Positions 34,373 to 43,785 of a DNA stretch of 64,000 nt are shown one piece after another. The notes under the pieces were generated by a model. It had not been told where the DNA came from. It searched no databases and saw nothing but the letters and a program-made list of their open reading frames with translations. The DNA comes from Desemzia incerta (GTDB lineage: Bacteria; Bacillota; Bacilli; Lactobacillales; Carnobacteriaceae). Every line of letters starts with the position of its first letter. Position 1 is the first letter of the stretch. A program made the translations under genes and the position numbers. The stretch is from contig NZ_FOXW01000006.1 of NCBI RefSeq assembly GCF_900115825.1, forward strand, positions 78,340-142,339, read 5' to 3'.

Positions 34373-35484
34373 TTGATCACCCTCCCCTTACGGATAAAGT
34401 AAATGGCTGTATAGATGCTGATGGGAATCGTCAAGACGATCCCGATGCTTCCTACTAGCGCCCTCGTCAACTCTAACGACAAATTCATCGACAATGTATA
34501 ATTCACTGCCATACCGTTTTTCAAATACAACAAGATCATCGGAATACTGCCGCTTACATACGCAAAGAACAGCACATTAGACATGGTGCCCATAATGTCT
34601 TTGCCGATTTCTCTGCCGGATGTCTTCAAGTCTTTCAATGCGATCGCCTGATTTTTCTCCGTCAGCTCATACAGCGAGGAAGTGATCGTGATGGCAATGT
34701 CCATTGCCGCTCCTAGAGAACCGACTAAAAGGCTGGCTAAAAATACCGACTGCGGATTTCTGGTGATAAAAGCCATCTCTTCGTACCGCAGTCCTTCTCC
34801 AGCTGTCAATTTAATGACCGCATAAGCAATCAGCAACGACGAGAATGTCCCTGCCACAGTGGCTAAAATAGCCGCATGGGTCTTTTTGTTGTTTCCGCTC
34901 ACCAACAACAATGAAAAGACTGTAAAGAAAAGCACCAGTCCGCTGCAGATCCAGAATAAATTTACGTCTTCTCCCTCAGTGTAGTAATTCATCGCCAGCA
35001 TCAATACCAAAACATTGACGACTAAACTGATCAATGAGTACAAACCGCTCTTTTTCCCAACCCATAGGACCGTCACGATAAACAACCAAGCAGCAACTAC
35101 GATAAACGTATCTCGTTTAGCCCCTTCGATATTTCCTGTCAAATGCGTTCCCTCATCGTTTTGAATACTCACGAAGATTTTATCTCCCATTTGATATTCG
35201 TGGTCCGCCGCACCGGATTCGGAGTATTGGTTTTCCATTAGAATCCGTTGCCCTTTATGGTCGCCGTTTTTGATTTCACCGATCACCGTTTGATCAATTA
35301 CTTGATCTGTATTGCTCAGGGAATCTACCGTTTCTTCTTCATCCGTCACAGTAGTTTCTATCACTTCTGCTATCGGCTTGTCGTATAAGTAAAAGTTATT
35401 TTGTACAAATAAGATGGATAACACCATACTGAGTAAAATCAATCCATAGGTTATAAACGTTTTATTTTTCCATTTGATATTCAT
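34369..35484 (-). CDS. YibE/F-family membrane protein (proximal gene)
   Basis: Larger partner of 371 aa. An N-terminal helix is followed by an extracytoplasmic OB-like region of about 90 residues (TVIGEIKNGDHKGQRILMENQYSE..GDKIFVSI), then seven helices with GSLGAAMDIAITITSSLYEL and GREIGKDIMGTMSNVLFFAYVSGS. Family members occur in pairs in Firmicutes; no substrate is established. ATG at 35484 with GGAGGT upstream. Confidence 0.87.
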   Translation of the reverse strand: MNIKWKNKTFITYGLILLSMVLSILFVQNNFYLYDKPIAEVIETTVTDEEETVDSLSNTDQVIDQTVIGEIKNGDHKGQRILMENQYSESGAADHEYQMGDKIFVSIQNDEGTHLTGNIEGAKRDTFIVVAAWLFIVTVLWVGKKSGLYSLISLVVNVLVLMLAMNYYTEGEDVNLFWICSGLVLFFTVFSLLLVSGNNKKTHAAILATVAGTFSSLLIAYAVIKLTAGEGLRYEEMAFITRNPQSVFLASLLVGSLGAAMDIAITITSSLYELTEKNQAIALKDLKTSGREIGKDIMGTMSNVLFFAYVSGSIPMILLYLKNGMAVNYTLSMNLSLELTRALVGSIGIVLTIPISIYTAIYFIRKGRVIK

Positions 35485-35658
35485 CAGAATACCTCCAATT
35501 GAATGAGTATCTCAGTGTAGCCTATCACTTTTCGTTCTTCAGAGACAACCCTTTTTTAGCATTTTAGCCCCTTATTTGAAGCTTTCATCCGCTTCATGTA
35601 AGATTGATGTAGAGAGTACGGCAAGTTTTAGGATAAAAACAAGAAGGAGCTAATTAGG

Positions 35659-36810
35659 ATGAGTGTTTTTACAGAGCAGCAAAAATTAACTATTTTAGAA
35701 GATCTTGTAGCTATCAACAGTGTCAACGAAAACGAGATCGAAGTAGCGGAATACCTGAAGAAATTGTTCGCAGAGTACGGTATCGACTCCACGATCGTTC
35801 CCGTTACAGAAACCAGGGTCAATTTGGTAGCGGAAATCGGTTCAGGATCGCCGGTATTTGGGATCTCAGGACATATGGATGTCGTCTCACCGGGGGATGT
35901 CTCCAACTGGTCGACAGACCCATTTGTGCTGACCGAAAAAGACGGCAAGCTTTATGGACGCGGGGCTAACGACATGAAATCAGGACTGGCTGCTTTAGCC
36001 ATCGCTATGATTGAATTGAAAGAAAGCAACTCTTTAACAAAAGGTTCTGTCCGTTTCATGGCAACGACTGGTGAAGAAGTCGGCGGAGCTGGTTCGAAGA
36101 AATTATATGAAGAAGGCTACATGGACGATGTCGATGCTTTGATCGTCGCAGAACCCTCTCAAGACGTGATCGTTTATTCGCATAAAGGTTCCTTGAACTT
36201 CAAAGTCACTTCAAAAGGACAAGAAGCGCACAGTGCTATGCCGCATTTAGGTTACAACGCGATCGATCCACTAGCTGAATTCATCACTCGAGTGAACGCA
36301 GAAGTACGCGACCCGAGCCGCTCAAATGAAACGCTGGGCGAATTGATCATGAACTGCACGATCGTACAAGGCGGACAGCAAGTCAACTCGATTCCTGAGG
36401 TTGCTGCTGCAGAATTCAACGTGCGGACGATTCCTGAATACGATACGGAAGAAGTCATTGCCAAATTCAATGAGATTGCTGAAGAAATCAACAAGCAAAA
36501 AGATGCTAAGATTCATGTAGAAGTCACAATGGCTCTGCCGAGTGTGTTCACAGATGGAAAATCTGAACTGGTAGAAATCGCTCAAGATTTAGGCGAGAAG
36601 TATTTCGGTGAAAAACCTGGAACGATTGGTTCTCCAGGAGTAACTGACGGATCCAACTTCCTGCGCTCTAAAGGCGACGAGTTCCCGTTCATGATGTTTG
36701 GACCCGGCTTAACTAAAATGGCTCACAAAATTGATGAGTACGTGCACAAAGATGTTTACTTGAAATTCATTGATTTGTACAAAGAAATGATTTTAGCATT
36801 TAATCAGTAA
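35659..36810 (+). CDS. M20 peptidase, ArgE/DapE/ACY1 subgroup
   Basis: Di-zinc hydrolase of 383 aa. Metal ligands are visible in ISGHMDVVSPGD, YGRGANDMKSGLAAL and TTGEEVGGAGS, and the last His is in GLTKMAHKIDEYV. The length and motifs fit succinyl-diaminopimelate desuccinylase-type enzymes, but the subgroup also holds N-acyl-amino-acid deacylases, so the substrate is left open. AAGAAGGAG precedes the ATG. Single gene with its own terminator. Confidence 0.88.
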   Translation: MSVFTEQQKLTILEDLVAINSVNENEIEVAEYLKKLFAEYGIDSTIVPVTETRVNLVAEIGSGSPVFGISGHMDVVSPGDVSNWSTDPFVLTEKDGKLYGRGANDMKSGLAALAIAMIELKESNSLTKGSVRFMATTGEEVGGAGSKKLYEEGYMDDVDALIVAEPSQDVIVYSHKGSLNFKVTSKGQEAHSAMPHLGYNAIDPLAEFITRVNAEVRDPSRSNETLGELIMNCTIVQGGQQVNSIPEVAAAEFNVRTIPEYDTEEVIAKFNEIAEEINKQKDAKIHVEVTMALPSVFTDGKSELVEIAQDLGEKYFGEKPGTIGSPGVTDGSNFLRSKGDEFPFMMFGPGLTKMAHKIDEYVHKDVYLKFIDLYKEMILAFNQ

Positions 36811-36846
36811 AATCGTTTATTAGATAGATTTTTTTTGATCATACTA

Positions 36847-36882
36847 AATAAGACCTCTGCTGAATTCAGCGGAGGTCTTATT
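36847..36882. terminator. Terminator between the M20 and DUF1801 genes
   Basis: AATAAGACCTC(T)GCTGAATTCAGC(G)GAGGTCTTATT forms a near-perfect stem that is self-complementary throughout. It serves both convergent genes. Confidence 0.85.
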
Positions 36883-36908
36883 GTATTGAAAGATTGAAGT
36901 CACTAGCT

Positions 36909-37331
36909 TTATTCATTCGGGTAAAGATTTTGATACGTTTCTACTGACTGTTCGATCAATTTTTTTAAAACTTGAGTGTCGATATCCGCTAGTTTATTGA
37001 CATAGATACAAGCCTTTCCTGTCGTATGTTTGCCAAAGTTTTCCAGCATTTTTTCTCTTTCTTCACTTTCATAAGCTAAATAAAGACTGATCTTCGCTTT
37101 TCTTGGCGAGAATCCGGCTAAAGGTGCGTCCCCTTCATGTCCTGAAGCATACTTATAGTGATAGCTGCCAAAACCGATGATACTCGGACCCCACATTTTC
37201 GCTTTAAAGCCTGTTACCTCTTCAAAAATGTCCAGCAACTGATAAGCATCAGCTTTTTTCTTTTCACTCTCTACACTTTCGATAAAGTCGATCACGCTAT
37301 TATCATTTTCTTTCATTTTCGGTTCAGCCAT
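36909..37331 (-). CDS. DUF1801 domain protein (YdhG/YjhX-like)
   Basis: Soluble protein of 140 aa. The family pattern is visible: FIESVESEKKKADAYQLLDIFEEVTGFKAKMWGPSIIGFGSYHYKYASGHEGDAPLAGFSPRKAKISLYL, and TTGKACIYVNKLADID. No enzymatic role is known for the family. GGAG lies 9 nt before the ATG. Confidence 0.83.
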   Translation of the reverse strand: MAEPKMKENDNSVIDFIESVESEKKKADAYQLLDIFEEVTGFKAKMWGPSIIGFGSYHYKYASGHEGDAPLAGFSPRKAKISLYLAYESEEREKMLENFGKHTTGKACIYVNKLADIDTQVLKKLIEQSVETYQNLYPNE

Positions 37332-37535
37332 ACAGTCACGCTCCTCTTCTTCGAATAGATGTTAGTTCCATTATGGCACTTTAAAAGTACAAGTACAATT
37401 CTCTGAAAAAGAGCTTCCATAGCTACAGTAACAAATAGAAATATTTTTTAAAAACATCATTTATTTAATCAGCTATTATGGTACACTTAGCTCAATTAAA
37501 TTGTATCGTAACTGTTATATTTGAGGAGATGTAGG

Positions 37536-38075
37536 ATGAAAAGAAAAATAAGTCTTAAATGGATTTTCTTGCTTTTAGTTTCAGCTTTAATTGTTGTACT
37601 ATCAGTTTACTTACTACATCTAAGGTCTGTAAAATACGAAGGCAGACCGTTAACTATTGCTGTTATAGGAGATTTTCCAGAGATCAAAGAAGAACAAGTC
37701 AGTTTTGAGGAAATCACTTTTGATGATGTCATGAATAATGATTTCGATTCTTATGATGCCGTTTTTATCATGCCCGAAAATTTATCGCAAGCCAGTGAAA
37801 TTCCGTATGCAAAAATTTACTTAGATTATCCTATTCCGTTCTTTTTTATAGAGGCTAACAACCATATTCCATTTACAGAAGCAGATTTAGATTTTGACGA
37901 TGATTCCTGGGAAGATTGGGAATGGACAACAGGAACGAGTTATGCCAGCGGATTCTATGCTGAGACTGCCGATAGTTCAACAGCTTGGGAATTTTATTTG
38001 TACGATGACGAAAATACAGATGAAAACATAAAAGCAGTCTATTCAGAAATATTCAGATCCATTACAGAGCTATGA
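37536..38075 (+). CDS. Membrane-anchored extracellular protein of unknown function (179 aa)
   Basis: Starts MKRKISLKWIFLLLVSALIVVLSVYLL: a basic end and one membrane helix, with no signal-peptidase or lipobox site, so it is probably an N-terminal anchor. The outside part is very acidic, with Trp/Asp-rich DFDDDSWEDWEWTTG and a final YDDENTDENIKAVYSEIF. The GDFPEIKEEQVSFEEITFDD segment hints at an alpha/beta fold. GAGGAGATGTAGG precedes the ATG. Single gene; family not recognised. Confidence 0.65.
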   Translation: MKRKISLKWIFLLLVSALIVVLSVYLLHLRSVKYEGRPLTIAVIGDFPEIKEEQVSFEEITFDDVMNNDFDSYDAVFIMPENLSQASEIPYAKIYLDYPIPFFFIEANNHIPFTEADLDFDDDSWEDWEWTTGTSYASGFYAETADSSTAWEFYLYDDENTDENIKAVYSEIFRSITEL

Positions 38076-38107
38076 CAATACCCATTTAAATAATTGATTA
38101 ACCTATC

Positions 38108-38143
38108 AAAAACTCGAGGCTATTTTATAAGCCTCGAGTTTTT
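38108..38143. terminator. Terminator after the 179-aa protein gene
   Basis: AAAAACTCGAGGCT / AGCCTCGAGTTTTT, a 14-bp perfect stem with an 8-nt loop. Confidence 0.88.
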
Positions 38144-38160
38144 GCATCATTTAACACGCA

Positions 38161-38188
38161 CAAAAGCGGGAAGCTGATGCTCCCCGCT
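38161..38188 (-). terminator. gapA terminator
   Basis: On the reverse strand AGCGGGGAGC / GCTTCCCGCT with a 4-nt loop (one G-T pair) and TTTTG after it, 14 nt past the gapA stop. Confidence 0.75.
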
Positions 38189-38201
38189 AAATCAAACCTA
38201 T

Positions 38202-39215
38202 TTATTTAATATTTGCAAAGTGTTCTAACGTTCCGACCATGTTGGCTACAAAACCGTACTCGTTGTCGTACCAAGCAACTGTTTTGACCAATTGGCCGCT
38301 TTCGCCATCTATAACTTTCGTTTGAGTTGCGTCAAAGATAGAACCAGCCGGCACTCCGATAACATCTGAAGATACGATGTCATCTTCATTGTATAAGAAT
38401 GCATCTGTTGCAGCTTCTTTCATTGCCGCATTGACTTCATCTACGGTTACTTTTGTATTCAATACTGAGTACAACTCTGTCATCGAACCTGTAACGGTTG
38501 GGATACGGACAGCTGTACCATCAATTTTACCTTCCAATTCAGGAATAACTTTTCCTACTGCTTTAGCAGCACCTGTTGAAGCTGGAATCGCATTTTGCGC
38601 TCCGGCACGGTTTTTACGTCCGCCAGGTGAATCTTGAAGCGCTTGAGTTGCTGTATAGGCATGAATCGTTGACATCAATGCACTATTGATACCGTATTTT
38701 TTGTTCAACACATTTGCCATCGGTGCCAAGCAGTTCGTTGTACAAGAAGCTGCAGAAACGATTTGATCATCTGCATCCAACGAATCATGGTTAACTCCGT
38801 AAACAATGGTTTTCGTGTTGTCTACTTCTGCTCCGGCAGCTTTAACTGGCGCAGAGATCAATACACGTTTGGCTCCTGCATCCAAGTGAGCTTGAGATTT
38901 TTTCGCTGAAGTATAGAAACCAGTACATTCTAGAACGATGTCGATACCTAAGTCGCCCCAAGGCAATTGGCTCGCATCTTTTTCTTCGTATGCTTTGATT
39001 TCTTTTCCATCCACAATAATCGCGTCGTTCCCTACTTCTACCTCATAAGGGAAGCGTCCTTGAGCAGTATCGTATTTTAGCAAATAAACTAAGTCGTCAT
39101 TATCCGTCAAGTCATTGATCGCAACTACCTCTAACTCTGTGTCCATTTCCAACATCCGGCGCAACGCCAAACGTCCGATACGTCCAAATCCATTAATCGC
39201 TACTTTTATTGACAT
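38202..39215 (-). CDS. gap: Glyceraldehyde-3-phosphate dehydrogenase, type I
   Basis: Glycolytic enzyme of 337 aa converting glyceraldehyde 3-phosphate to 1,3-bisphosphoglycerate. It begins [17 protein letters not shown] and has the catalytic Cys in [12 protein letters not shown] (about residue 157), the His partner in [10 protein letters not shown], and the C-terminal [11 protein letters not shown] use is likely from VAINDLTD at the cofactor site. AAGGAGGAA precedes the ATG. It stands alone, without cggR, pgk or tpi. Confidence 0.96.
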   Translation of the reverse strand: MSIKVAINGFGRIGRLALRRMLEMDTELEVVAINDLTDNDDLVYLLKYDTAQGRFPYEVEVGNDAIIVDGKEIKAYEEKDASQLPWGDLGIDIVLECTGFYTSAKKSQAHLDAGAKRVLISAPVKAAGAEVDNTKTIVYGVNHDSLDADDQIVSAASCTTNCLAPMANVLNKKYGINSALMSTIHAYTATQALQDSPGGRKNRAGAQNAIPASTGAAKAVGKVIPELEGKIDGTAVRIPTVTGSMTELYSVLNTKVTVDEVNAAMKEAATDAFLYNEDDIVSSDVIGVPAGSIFDATQTKVIDGESGQLVKTVAWYDNEYGFVANMVGTLEHFANIK

Positions 39216-39318
39216 GAATATTTCCTCCTTCTTTATTTGAATCTACTTTTATGGTAACGCTTATGAAGGAGAATTTCCAATTGTACGCATTAAAAAAGAT
39301 AGACGCTCTCACAACAAA

Positions 39319-39357
39319 ACAGTACCTTGTATTCTCTATACGAAATCAAGGTACTGT
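39319..39357. terminator. amtB terminator
   Basis: ACAGTACCTTG / CAAGGTACTGT, an 11-bp perfect stem with a 17-nt loop, followed on the reverse strand by TTTGTTG, 20 nt after the amtB stop. Confidence 0.8.
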
Positions 39358-39376
39358 CTCTAAAATCTTTCAATTA

Positions 39377-41140
39377 TTAAACAACCGTTTCTGCACTATC
39401 AGAGTAATCCAAAGCTGAAGAACCAGAATCACCCGTACTGATGCGGATCACATTTTCCACCTCATATACAAAAATCTTCCCATCTCCAACATGGCCCGTA
39501 TAAAGAACCTTGCGTGCCGCTTCAACTACTCTTTCTACCGGAACACTGCTCACAATGATTTCTATGCGTGTTTTAGGCAGCAGGTTGGCATCCACTTCTG
39601 CTCCACGGTAATAAGTGGTGTGTCCCTTTTGTATCCCATAACCGTAAACATTTGTTACTGTCATTCCAGTAACACCGATTTTGTTCAGCTCATCTTTTAG
39701 TTCTTCAAATCGATCTTCATTAGCAATAATGTCGACTTTTGATATTTTTTCTTCTCCTGAAAGGGACCGTCCTAATTTCGGCAATTCAGGTTTTATTTCT
39801 GGGATCGTTTCTTCCGTATCAAAGTCTACATCCCCCAAGCCCATTCCAGCAAATGCCAGCTCTGCATCATTTGGTTGCTTATTGATTCCTCTAAATACAG
39901 GAACTTGGCCAAAAGGTACAGTAACAAAATCTCCGTAACTTGATTTTAAGCCATGTTCTGAGACGTCCATTCCGGCAATTTCCTCTTCTTTACTGACTCG
40001 CAGTCCAACCGTTTTATCAATCACAAGGAATGTAGCTGTCATCGTCACAGCCACCCACAATGCAACTGCTGCAACTCCAAGTATTTGTACGCTAAGCAAT
40101 TCAAAGTTTCCGCCATATAAAATTCCACCATCGACAGCGAATACGCCTACTAAAATCGTTCCTAAAGATCCCGCTATTCCATGAACTCCAAAAGCCCCAA
40201 CCGGATCATCGATTTTTGCTTTATGTTCTATAAATTCTAAACCATAAACTAAAGCTATAGAAGAGAGTGCTCCGATCGCAACTGCTCCAATTGGCGAAAC
40301 GACGGTACAACCAGCCGTGATTCCTACAAGACCAGCAAGCGAGCCGTTTAACGTCATTGAGATGTCTGGTTTGCCGTATTTCATCCAAGTGATTGCCATA
40401 GCTACTAGCGTTGCGGTTGTTGCTGAAAGGTTTGTATTTAAAAAGATGGTTCCGATCAATGTCAACGTTTCATCTCCTGTAGCTGATACCGTTGACGCTC
40501 CATTAAAGCCAAACCAAGCAAACCAGAGAATGAACACTCCCAAAGCTCCCAGTGTTAAACTATGACCAGGAATGGCACGTGCTTTTCCATCTTTGTCATA
40601 TTTTCCAATACGAGCACCAAGTATTTTAGCTCCAATCAAAGCTGAGACGCCACCTACCATATGAACTGCCGTTGAACCGGCAAAATCTATAAATCCTAAT
40701 TCGGACAACCATCCTCCGCCCCAAATCCAGTGACCTGATACGGGGTAAACAATAGTTGAAATGATCAACGTATAAATCAAATAAGAACTGAACTTTGTCC
40801 GCTCTGCCATTGCCCCTGAAACAATCGTAGCCGCAGTCGCAGCAAAGACTGTTTGAAACATTAAAAACACATTTCCAGGAATCGTTGAATCGTAATTCCC
40901 TTGGACAAATAAATCAGGAGCTCCGATAAAACCTGCAATACTTGGTCCAAACATAATTCCAAAGCCAATGACCCAATACATCAAAGACCCCAATACAAAA
41001 TCCAATAAGTTTTTCATAATGATATTCCCGGCATTTTTTGCCCGAGTAAACCCTGTCTCTACCATTGCGAATCCCGCCTGCATAAAAAACACCAATACCG
41101 TCCCTACTAAAACCCATAGTGTATCTGTTGCTTCAAACAT
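39377..41140 (-). CDS. amtB: Ammonium transporter AmtB fused to a C-terminal PII domain
   Basis: Protein of 587 aa. Residues 1-400 are an Amt channel with eleven predicted helices and the two pore histidines in STAVHMVGG and GVHGIAGSL. A linker of about 60 residues leads to a complete GlnB/GlnK-like domain (about 465-575) with the T-loop YGYGIQKGHTTYYRGAEVDANLLPKTRIEI and the B-loop TGHVGDGKIFVYEV. PII proteins normally plug AmtB as separate subunits; here the regulator is covalently attached. AAGGAGGAG precedes the ATG. Two GlnR boxes lie upstream, so it is expected to be induced on nitrogen limitation. Confidence 0.94.
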   Translation of the reverse strand: MFEATDTLWVLVGTVLVFFMQAGFAMVETGFTRAKNAGNIIMKNLLDFVLGSLMYWVIGFGIMFGPSIAGFIGAPDLFVQGNYDSTIPGNVFLMFQTVFAATAATIVSGAMAERTKFSSYLIYTLIISTIVYPVSGHWIWGGGWLSELGFIDFAGSTAVHMVGGVSALIGAKILGARIGKYDKDGKARAIPGHSLTLGALGVFILWFAWFGFNGASTVSATGDETLTLIGTIFLNTNLSATTATLVAMAITWMKYGKPDISMTLNGSLAGLVGITAGCTVVSPIGAVAIGALSSIALVYGLEFIEHKAKIDDPVGAFGVHGIAGSLGTILVGVFAVDGGILYGGNFELLSVQILGVAAVALWVAVTMTATFLVIDKTVGLRVSKEEEIAGMDVSEHGLKSSYGDFVTVPFGQVPVFRGINKQPNDAELAFAGMGLGDVDFDTEETIPEIKPELPKLGRSLSGEEKISKVDIIANEDRFEELKDELNKIGVTGMTVTNVYGYGIQKGHTTYYRGAEVDANLLPKTRIEIIVSSVPVERVVEAARKVLYTGHVGDGKIFVYEVENVIRISTGDSGSSALDYSDSAETVV

Positions 41141-41168
41141 CTTTAACTCCTCCTTTTGACCAGCTATT

Positions 41169-41198
41169 TTTATAACATGTTATAAAAACTAACATCAA
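41169..41198 (-). promoter_or_regulatory. amtB promoter with GlnR box 1 in the spacer
   Basis: -35 TTGATG (41193-41198) and -10 TATAAA (41169-41174), 18-bp spacer, on the reverse strand. TGTTA-N7-TAACA at 41178-41194 fits the GlnR/TnrA consensus TGTNA-N7-TNACA and covers the spacer, the expected repression position. A 22-bp perfect palindrome (41167-41188) overlaps it. Confidence 0.7.
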
Positions 41199-41262
41199 AT
41201 AACGAAGGTTGCAACACATTTCATTCGATTTATCAAAATAATTTCCTAAACCTTACTTTGCA

Positions 41263-41279
41263 TGTCAGAACACCTAACA
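41263..41279. promoter_or_regulatory. GlnR box 2 upstream of amtB
   Basis: TGTCA-GAACACC-TAACA fully matches TGTNA-N7-TNACA. It is 85 bp upstream of box 1. The rest of the gap to 41500 is very AT-rich with no gene. Confidence 0.65.
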
Positions 41280-41501
41280 TCAAATATGGTATATATTTGT
41301 ATTTCGATATAAAAATTAATAAAAAACCTTTTATAAATAGTCTTTATAAATTATAAACTAAACACTTTTATATATTGGTATATACTATAAAATGTTTATA
41401 AAAAACTTATAATTCATTAACCAAACTAACGAACGATATTATAAAAACAAATCATTATGTACGTACTTTTCTCATCTAATCTCTTTTTCAATTAAAACAA
41501 A

Positions 41502-41546
41502 CAAAAAAACAGCACATACCCTTTTTCACTAAGGATATGCACTATT
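41502..41546 (-). terminator. Terminator of the glutamine ABC operon
   Basis: On the reverse strand GCATATCC / GGGTATGTGC pair around an A-rich loop and are followed by TGTTTTTTTG, 20 nt after the last permease gene. Confidence 0.7.
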
Positions 41547-41565
41547 TTTATTCATGGTAGATCCA

Positions 41566-42225
41566 TCACACATTTTCTGAATTTCTGCTATGCCAAGTTC
41601 TGACTAAAACAGACAAGGTAAAACAAATCAAGAAATACACTACAGCTAAGAAAGCATAGATCATAAAAACTTCTGAGGTTTTAGTGACTTTCCCTAAAAT
41701 CACTTGTCCGCTTCGAGTGAACTCCATGATTCCCAACCCTGCAAGGAATGAGGTATCTTTGATGGTCGTAATCACTTGCGACAACAAAGACGGAATGATT
41801 TTTTTGAACGTTTGCGGCAAAATAATGTACCACAAAGTTTGGAAGAATGAGAATCCTTGAGAGTGAGCCGCTTCAAATTGTCCTTTTGGAATCGCGTTTA
41901 ATCCCCCGCGAACGATTTCAGCTACTACTGCAGCAGTATATAGGAATAAAGCAAACGACCCTTTCAATAAGATCGTACTTCCTGGAATCAAGAAGGCGCA
42001 ACCCAGCATCCACAGCAGCAACGGTGTATTACGAAACAACTCGATATAAAATCCGGCTAATTTGCCGAAGATTTTTCTTTCATAGTTCCGCACTAATCCT
42101 AAAAGAGTTCCGAATAGGATGGAAAGAATGACCACTCCTAAAGAAATCAGTAAAGACGTTTTTAGACCGTCCAATAGAAAAAGAACATTAGGCTGAGTAA
42201 AAACGGTTTTTAGAGACTCGATCAT
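41566..42225 (-). CDS. glnP: Amino-acid ABC transporter permease (GlnP type)
   Basis: Membrane subunit of 219 aa, HisM/GlnP family: about five helices, the EAA loop AIPKGQFEAAHSQGFSFFQTLWYIILPQTFKKIIP, and the family VIPGSTILLKG-like segment after LLLWMLG. It overlaps the preceding permease by 4 nt, so the two subunits are translationally coupled and probably form a heterodimer. Confidence 0.9.
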   Translation of the reverse strand: MIESLKTVFTQPNVLFLLDGLKTSLLISLGVVILSILFGTLLGLVRNYERKIFGKLAGFYIELFRNTPLLLWMLGCAFLIPGSTILLKGSFALFLYTAAVVAEIVRGGLNAIPKGQFEAAHSQGFSFFQTLWYIILPQTFKKIIPSLLSQVITTIKDTSFLAGLGIMEFTRSGQVILGKVTKTSEVFMIYAFLAVVYFLICFTLSVLVRTWHSRNSENV

Positions 42226-42932
42226 TCCATCACCTCCGGAATATCCACTACTACGGAATCATTTTTCTTCAATTTCTCTTCGTATTTCCGCGAGAAAGTA
42301 GCCAGCGGGAAGCACAATAAGAAATACAGCAGCCCCGCTATAACATAAGCCGGTCCATAATTTAACGAATAAGACGCATAAGAGTCAGCTGCATACATCA
42401 AATCTGCTCCAGCGATGATCGCCAATACAGATGTGTTTTTGATCAAATTGACCGCCTGGTTCGTTAATGGCGGCAAAATACTTTTCACCATTTGCGGCAA
42501 GATGATATAGCGCATGGTTTGCGCGTAATTGAAACCTTGAGAATAGGCGGCCTCATGCTGACCTTTTGGCATGGATAAAATACCGGCCCGCACGACTTCT
42601 CCTACATAAGCTCCATGATACAGCCCAACACCTACTACCCCAATAGTGAATTCACTCAATACTAAACCAGCCATAGCCAACCCGTTGTACATAAAGAAAA
42701 TCTGAATGACCAGCGGGATATTTTGGAAAATCTCCACGTACACCCGCGCAATAGAACGCGGCAGCCAGCTTTGAGCTGTGGAGAGAATACCAACGAATAC
42801 CCCTATCACTAAAGACAGCAGCAAGGCTAAAACAGCGATTTGAAGCGTCCTAAAAAAACCAGCCCCAATACTGTCAAAGTTTTGAAACAGAGCCTCCCAT
42901 CTCCAAAGAGCGAACGGATTTGTACTGTTCAT
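42222..42932 (-). CDS. glnM: Amino-acid ABC transporter permease (GlnM type)
   Basis: Partner permease of 236 aa with the EAA loop SMPKGQHEAAYSQGFNYAQTMRYIILPQMVKSILP and the conserved IFQNIPLVIQIFFMYN segment. Its start overlaps the stop of the binding-protein gene by one base (42932), typical of tight operons. Glutamine or glutamate is the likely substrate from operon architecture and GlnR control. Confidence 0.9.
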   Translation of the reverse strand: MNSTNPFALWRWEALFQNFDSIGAGFFRTLQIAVLALLLSLVIGVFVGILSTAQSWLPRSIARVYVEIFQNIPLVIQIFFMYNGLAMAGLVLSEFTIGVVGVGLYHGAYVGEVVRAGILSMPKGQHEAAYSQGFNYAQTMRYIILPQMVKSILPPLTNQAVNLIKNTSVLAIIAGADLMYAADSYASYSLNYGPAYVIAGLLYFLLCFPLATFSRKYEEKLKKNDSVVVDIPEVME

Positions 42933-43750
42933 TATTCATTCAGTCCCCACTCTGAAACCAATCCATCAAGAGTACCATCTTCTCCCCATGTAGTGATCAA
43001 CTCATTTACGTGCTCTGCTAACTCTGTATTAGATTTCTTCGTCGCAATTCCATAATCTTGAGTAGCAAAACGGTCTGGCAAGATCACAGTAGAATCATCC
43101 AAGTAACCAGCCAAGATCGATCTGTCCACACTAAACGCATCTACACGACCAGAATCTAAAGCCGCTTTGATTTCTGGATAAGTTGCGTATTCTGAAAAGT
43201 CCATTGTGATATCGTATTGTTCAGCTTCTGCTTTAATAGCATCGGCTGTTGTTGAACTTTGCGATACTCCGATAGTTGCTCCATCCATATCTTTCAAACC
43301 TTCATAATTTTTATCTTTTTTGACCAGCAAACCGACTGCGTCTTCATAATAAGCGTCAGTAAAATTGTAAGTTTCTTTTCGTTCATCGGTTACGGTAAAG
43401 GTAGCGATGATCATATCAACTTCACCGTTATCTAATAATGGACCACGTGTTTTTGCTGTAACTGGCGTCAATTCGATAGCGTCTGGATCGCCTAAAATAT
43501 CTTCGGCTAATTTCTTCGCAATATCGATTTCAAAACCTTCGATTTCTCCGGTCTCGGTATTTTTCAAACCAAAGTTTGGAACGTCTTCTTTGACTCCTAC
43601 TTTCAATACGCCTGCATCTTTGATGGATTCAATGGTAACTTGATCCGCGCCGCTTGTCGGCTCAGTCGCTGAACCTTCATCTGACGAACAAGCTCCTAAA
43701 AACAACAAACTGGACAACATCAATGCAGCGAATAGATTTCTTTTTTTCAT
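42932..43750 (-). CDS. glnH: Amino-acid-binding lipoprotein (GlnH type)
   Basis: Extracellular receptor of 272 aa. Signal peptide with lipobox LGAC (about residue 21), a Ser/Thr-rich linker, then the SBP_bac_3 fold: GVLKVGVKEDVPNFG, FEIDIAKKLAEDILG, and the ligand-site Arg in MIIATFTVTDERKETYNFTDAYYEDAVG. This pattern fits polar amino acids such as glutamine, glutamate or aspartate. It lies 35 nt after the ATPase gene. Confidence 0.9.
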   Translation of the reverse strand: MKKRNLFAALMLSSLLFLGACSSDEGSATEPTSGADQVTIESIKDAGVLKVGVKEDVPNFGLKNTETGEIEGFEIDIAKKLAEDILGDPDAIELTPVTAKTRGPLLDNGEVDMIIATFTVTDERKETYNFTDAYYEDAVGLLVKKDKNYEGLKDMDGATIGVSQSSTTADAIKAEAEQYDITMDFSEYATYPEIKAALDSGRVDAFSVDRSILAGYLDDSTVILPDRFATQDYGIATKKSNTELAEHVNELITTWGEDGTLDGLVSEWGLNE

Positions 43751-43785
43751 CTCTTTTTCCCCCTAATTAGTTGATTATCCCTTTT

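Noticed and set aside
39245..39262. cre-like sequence before gapA (AAGCGTTACC region)
   Set aside because: The conserved TG and other positions are missing and no convincing promoter could be aligned with it.
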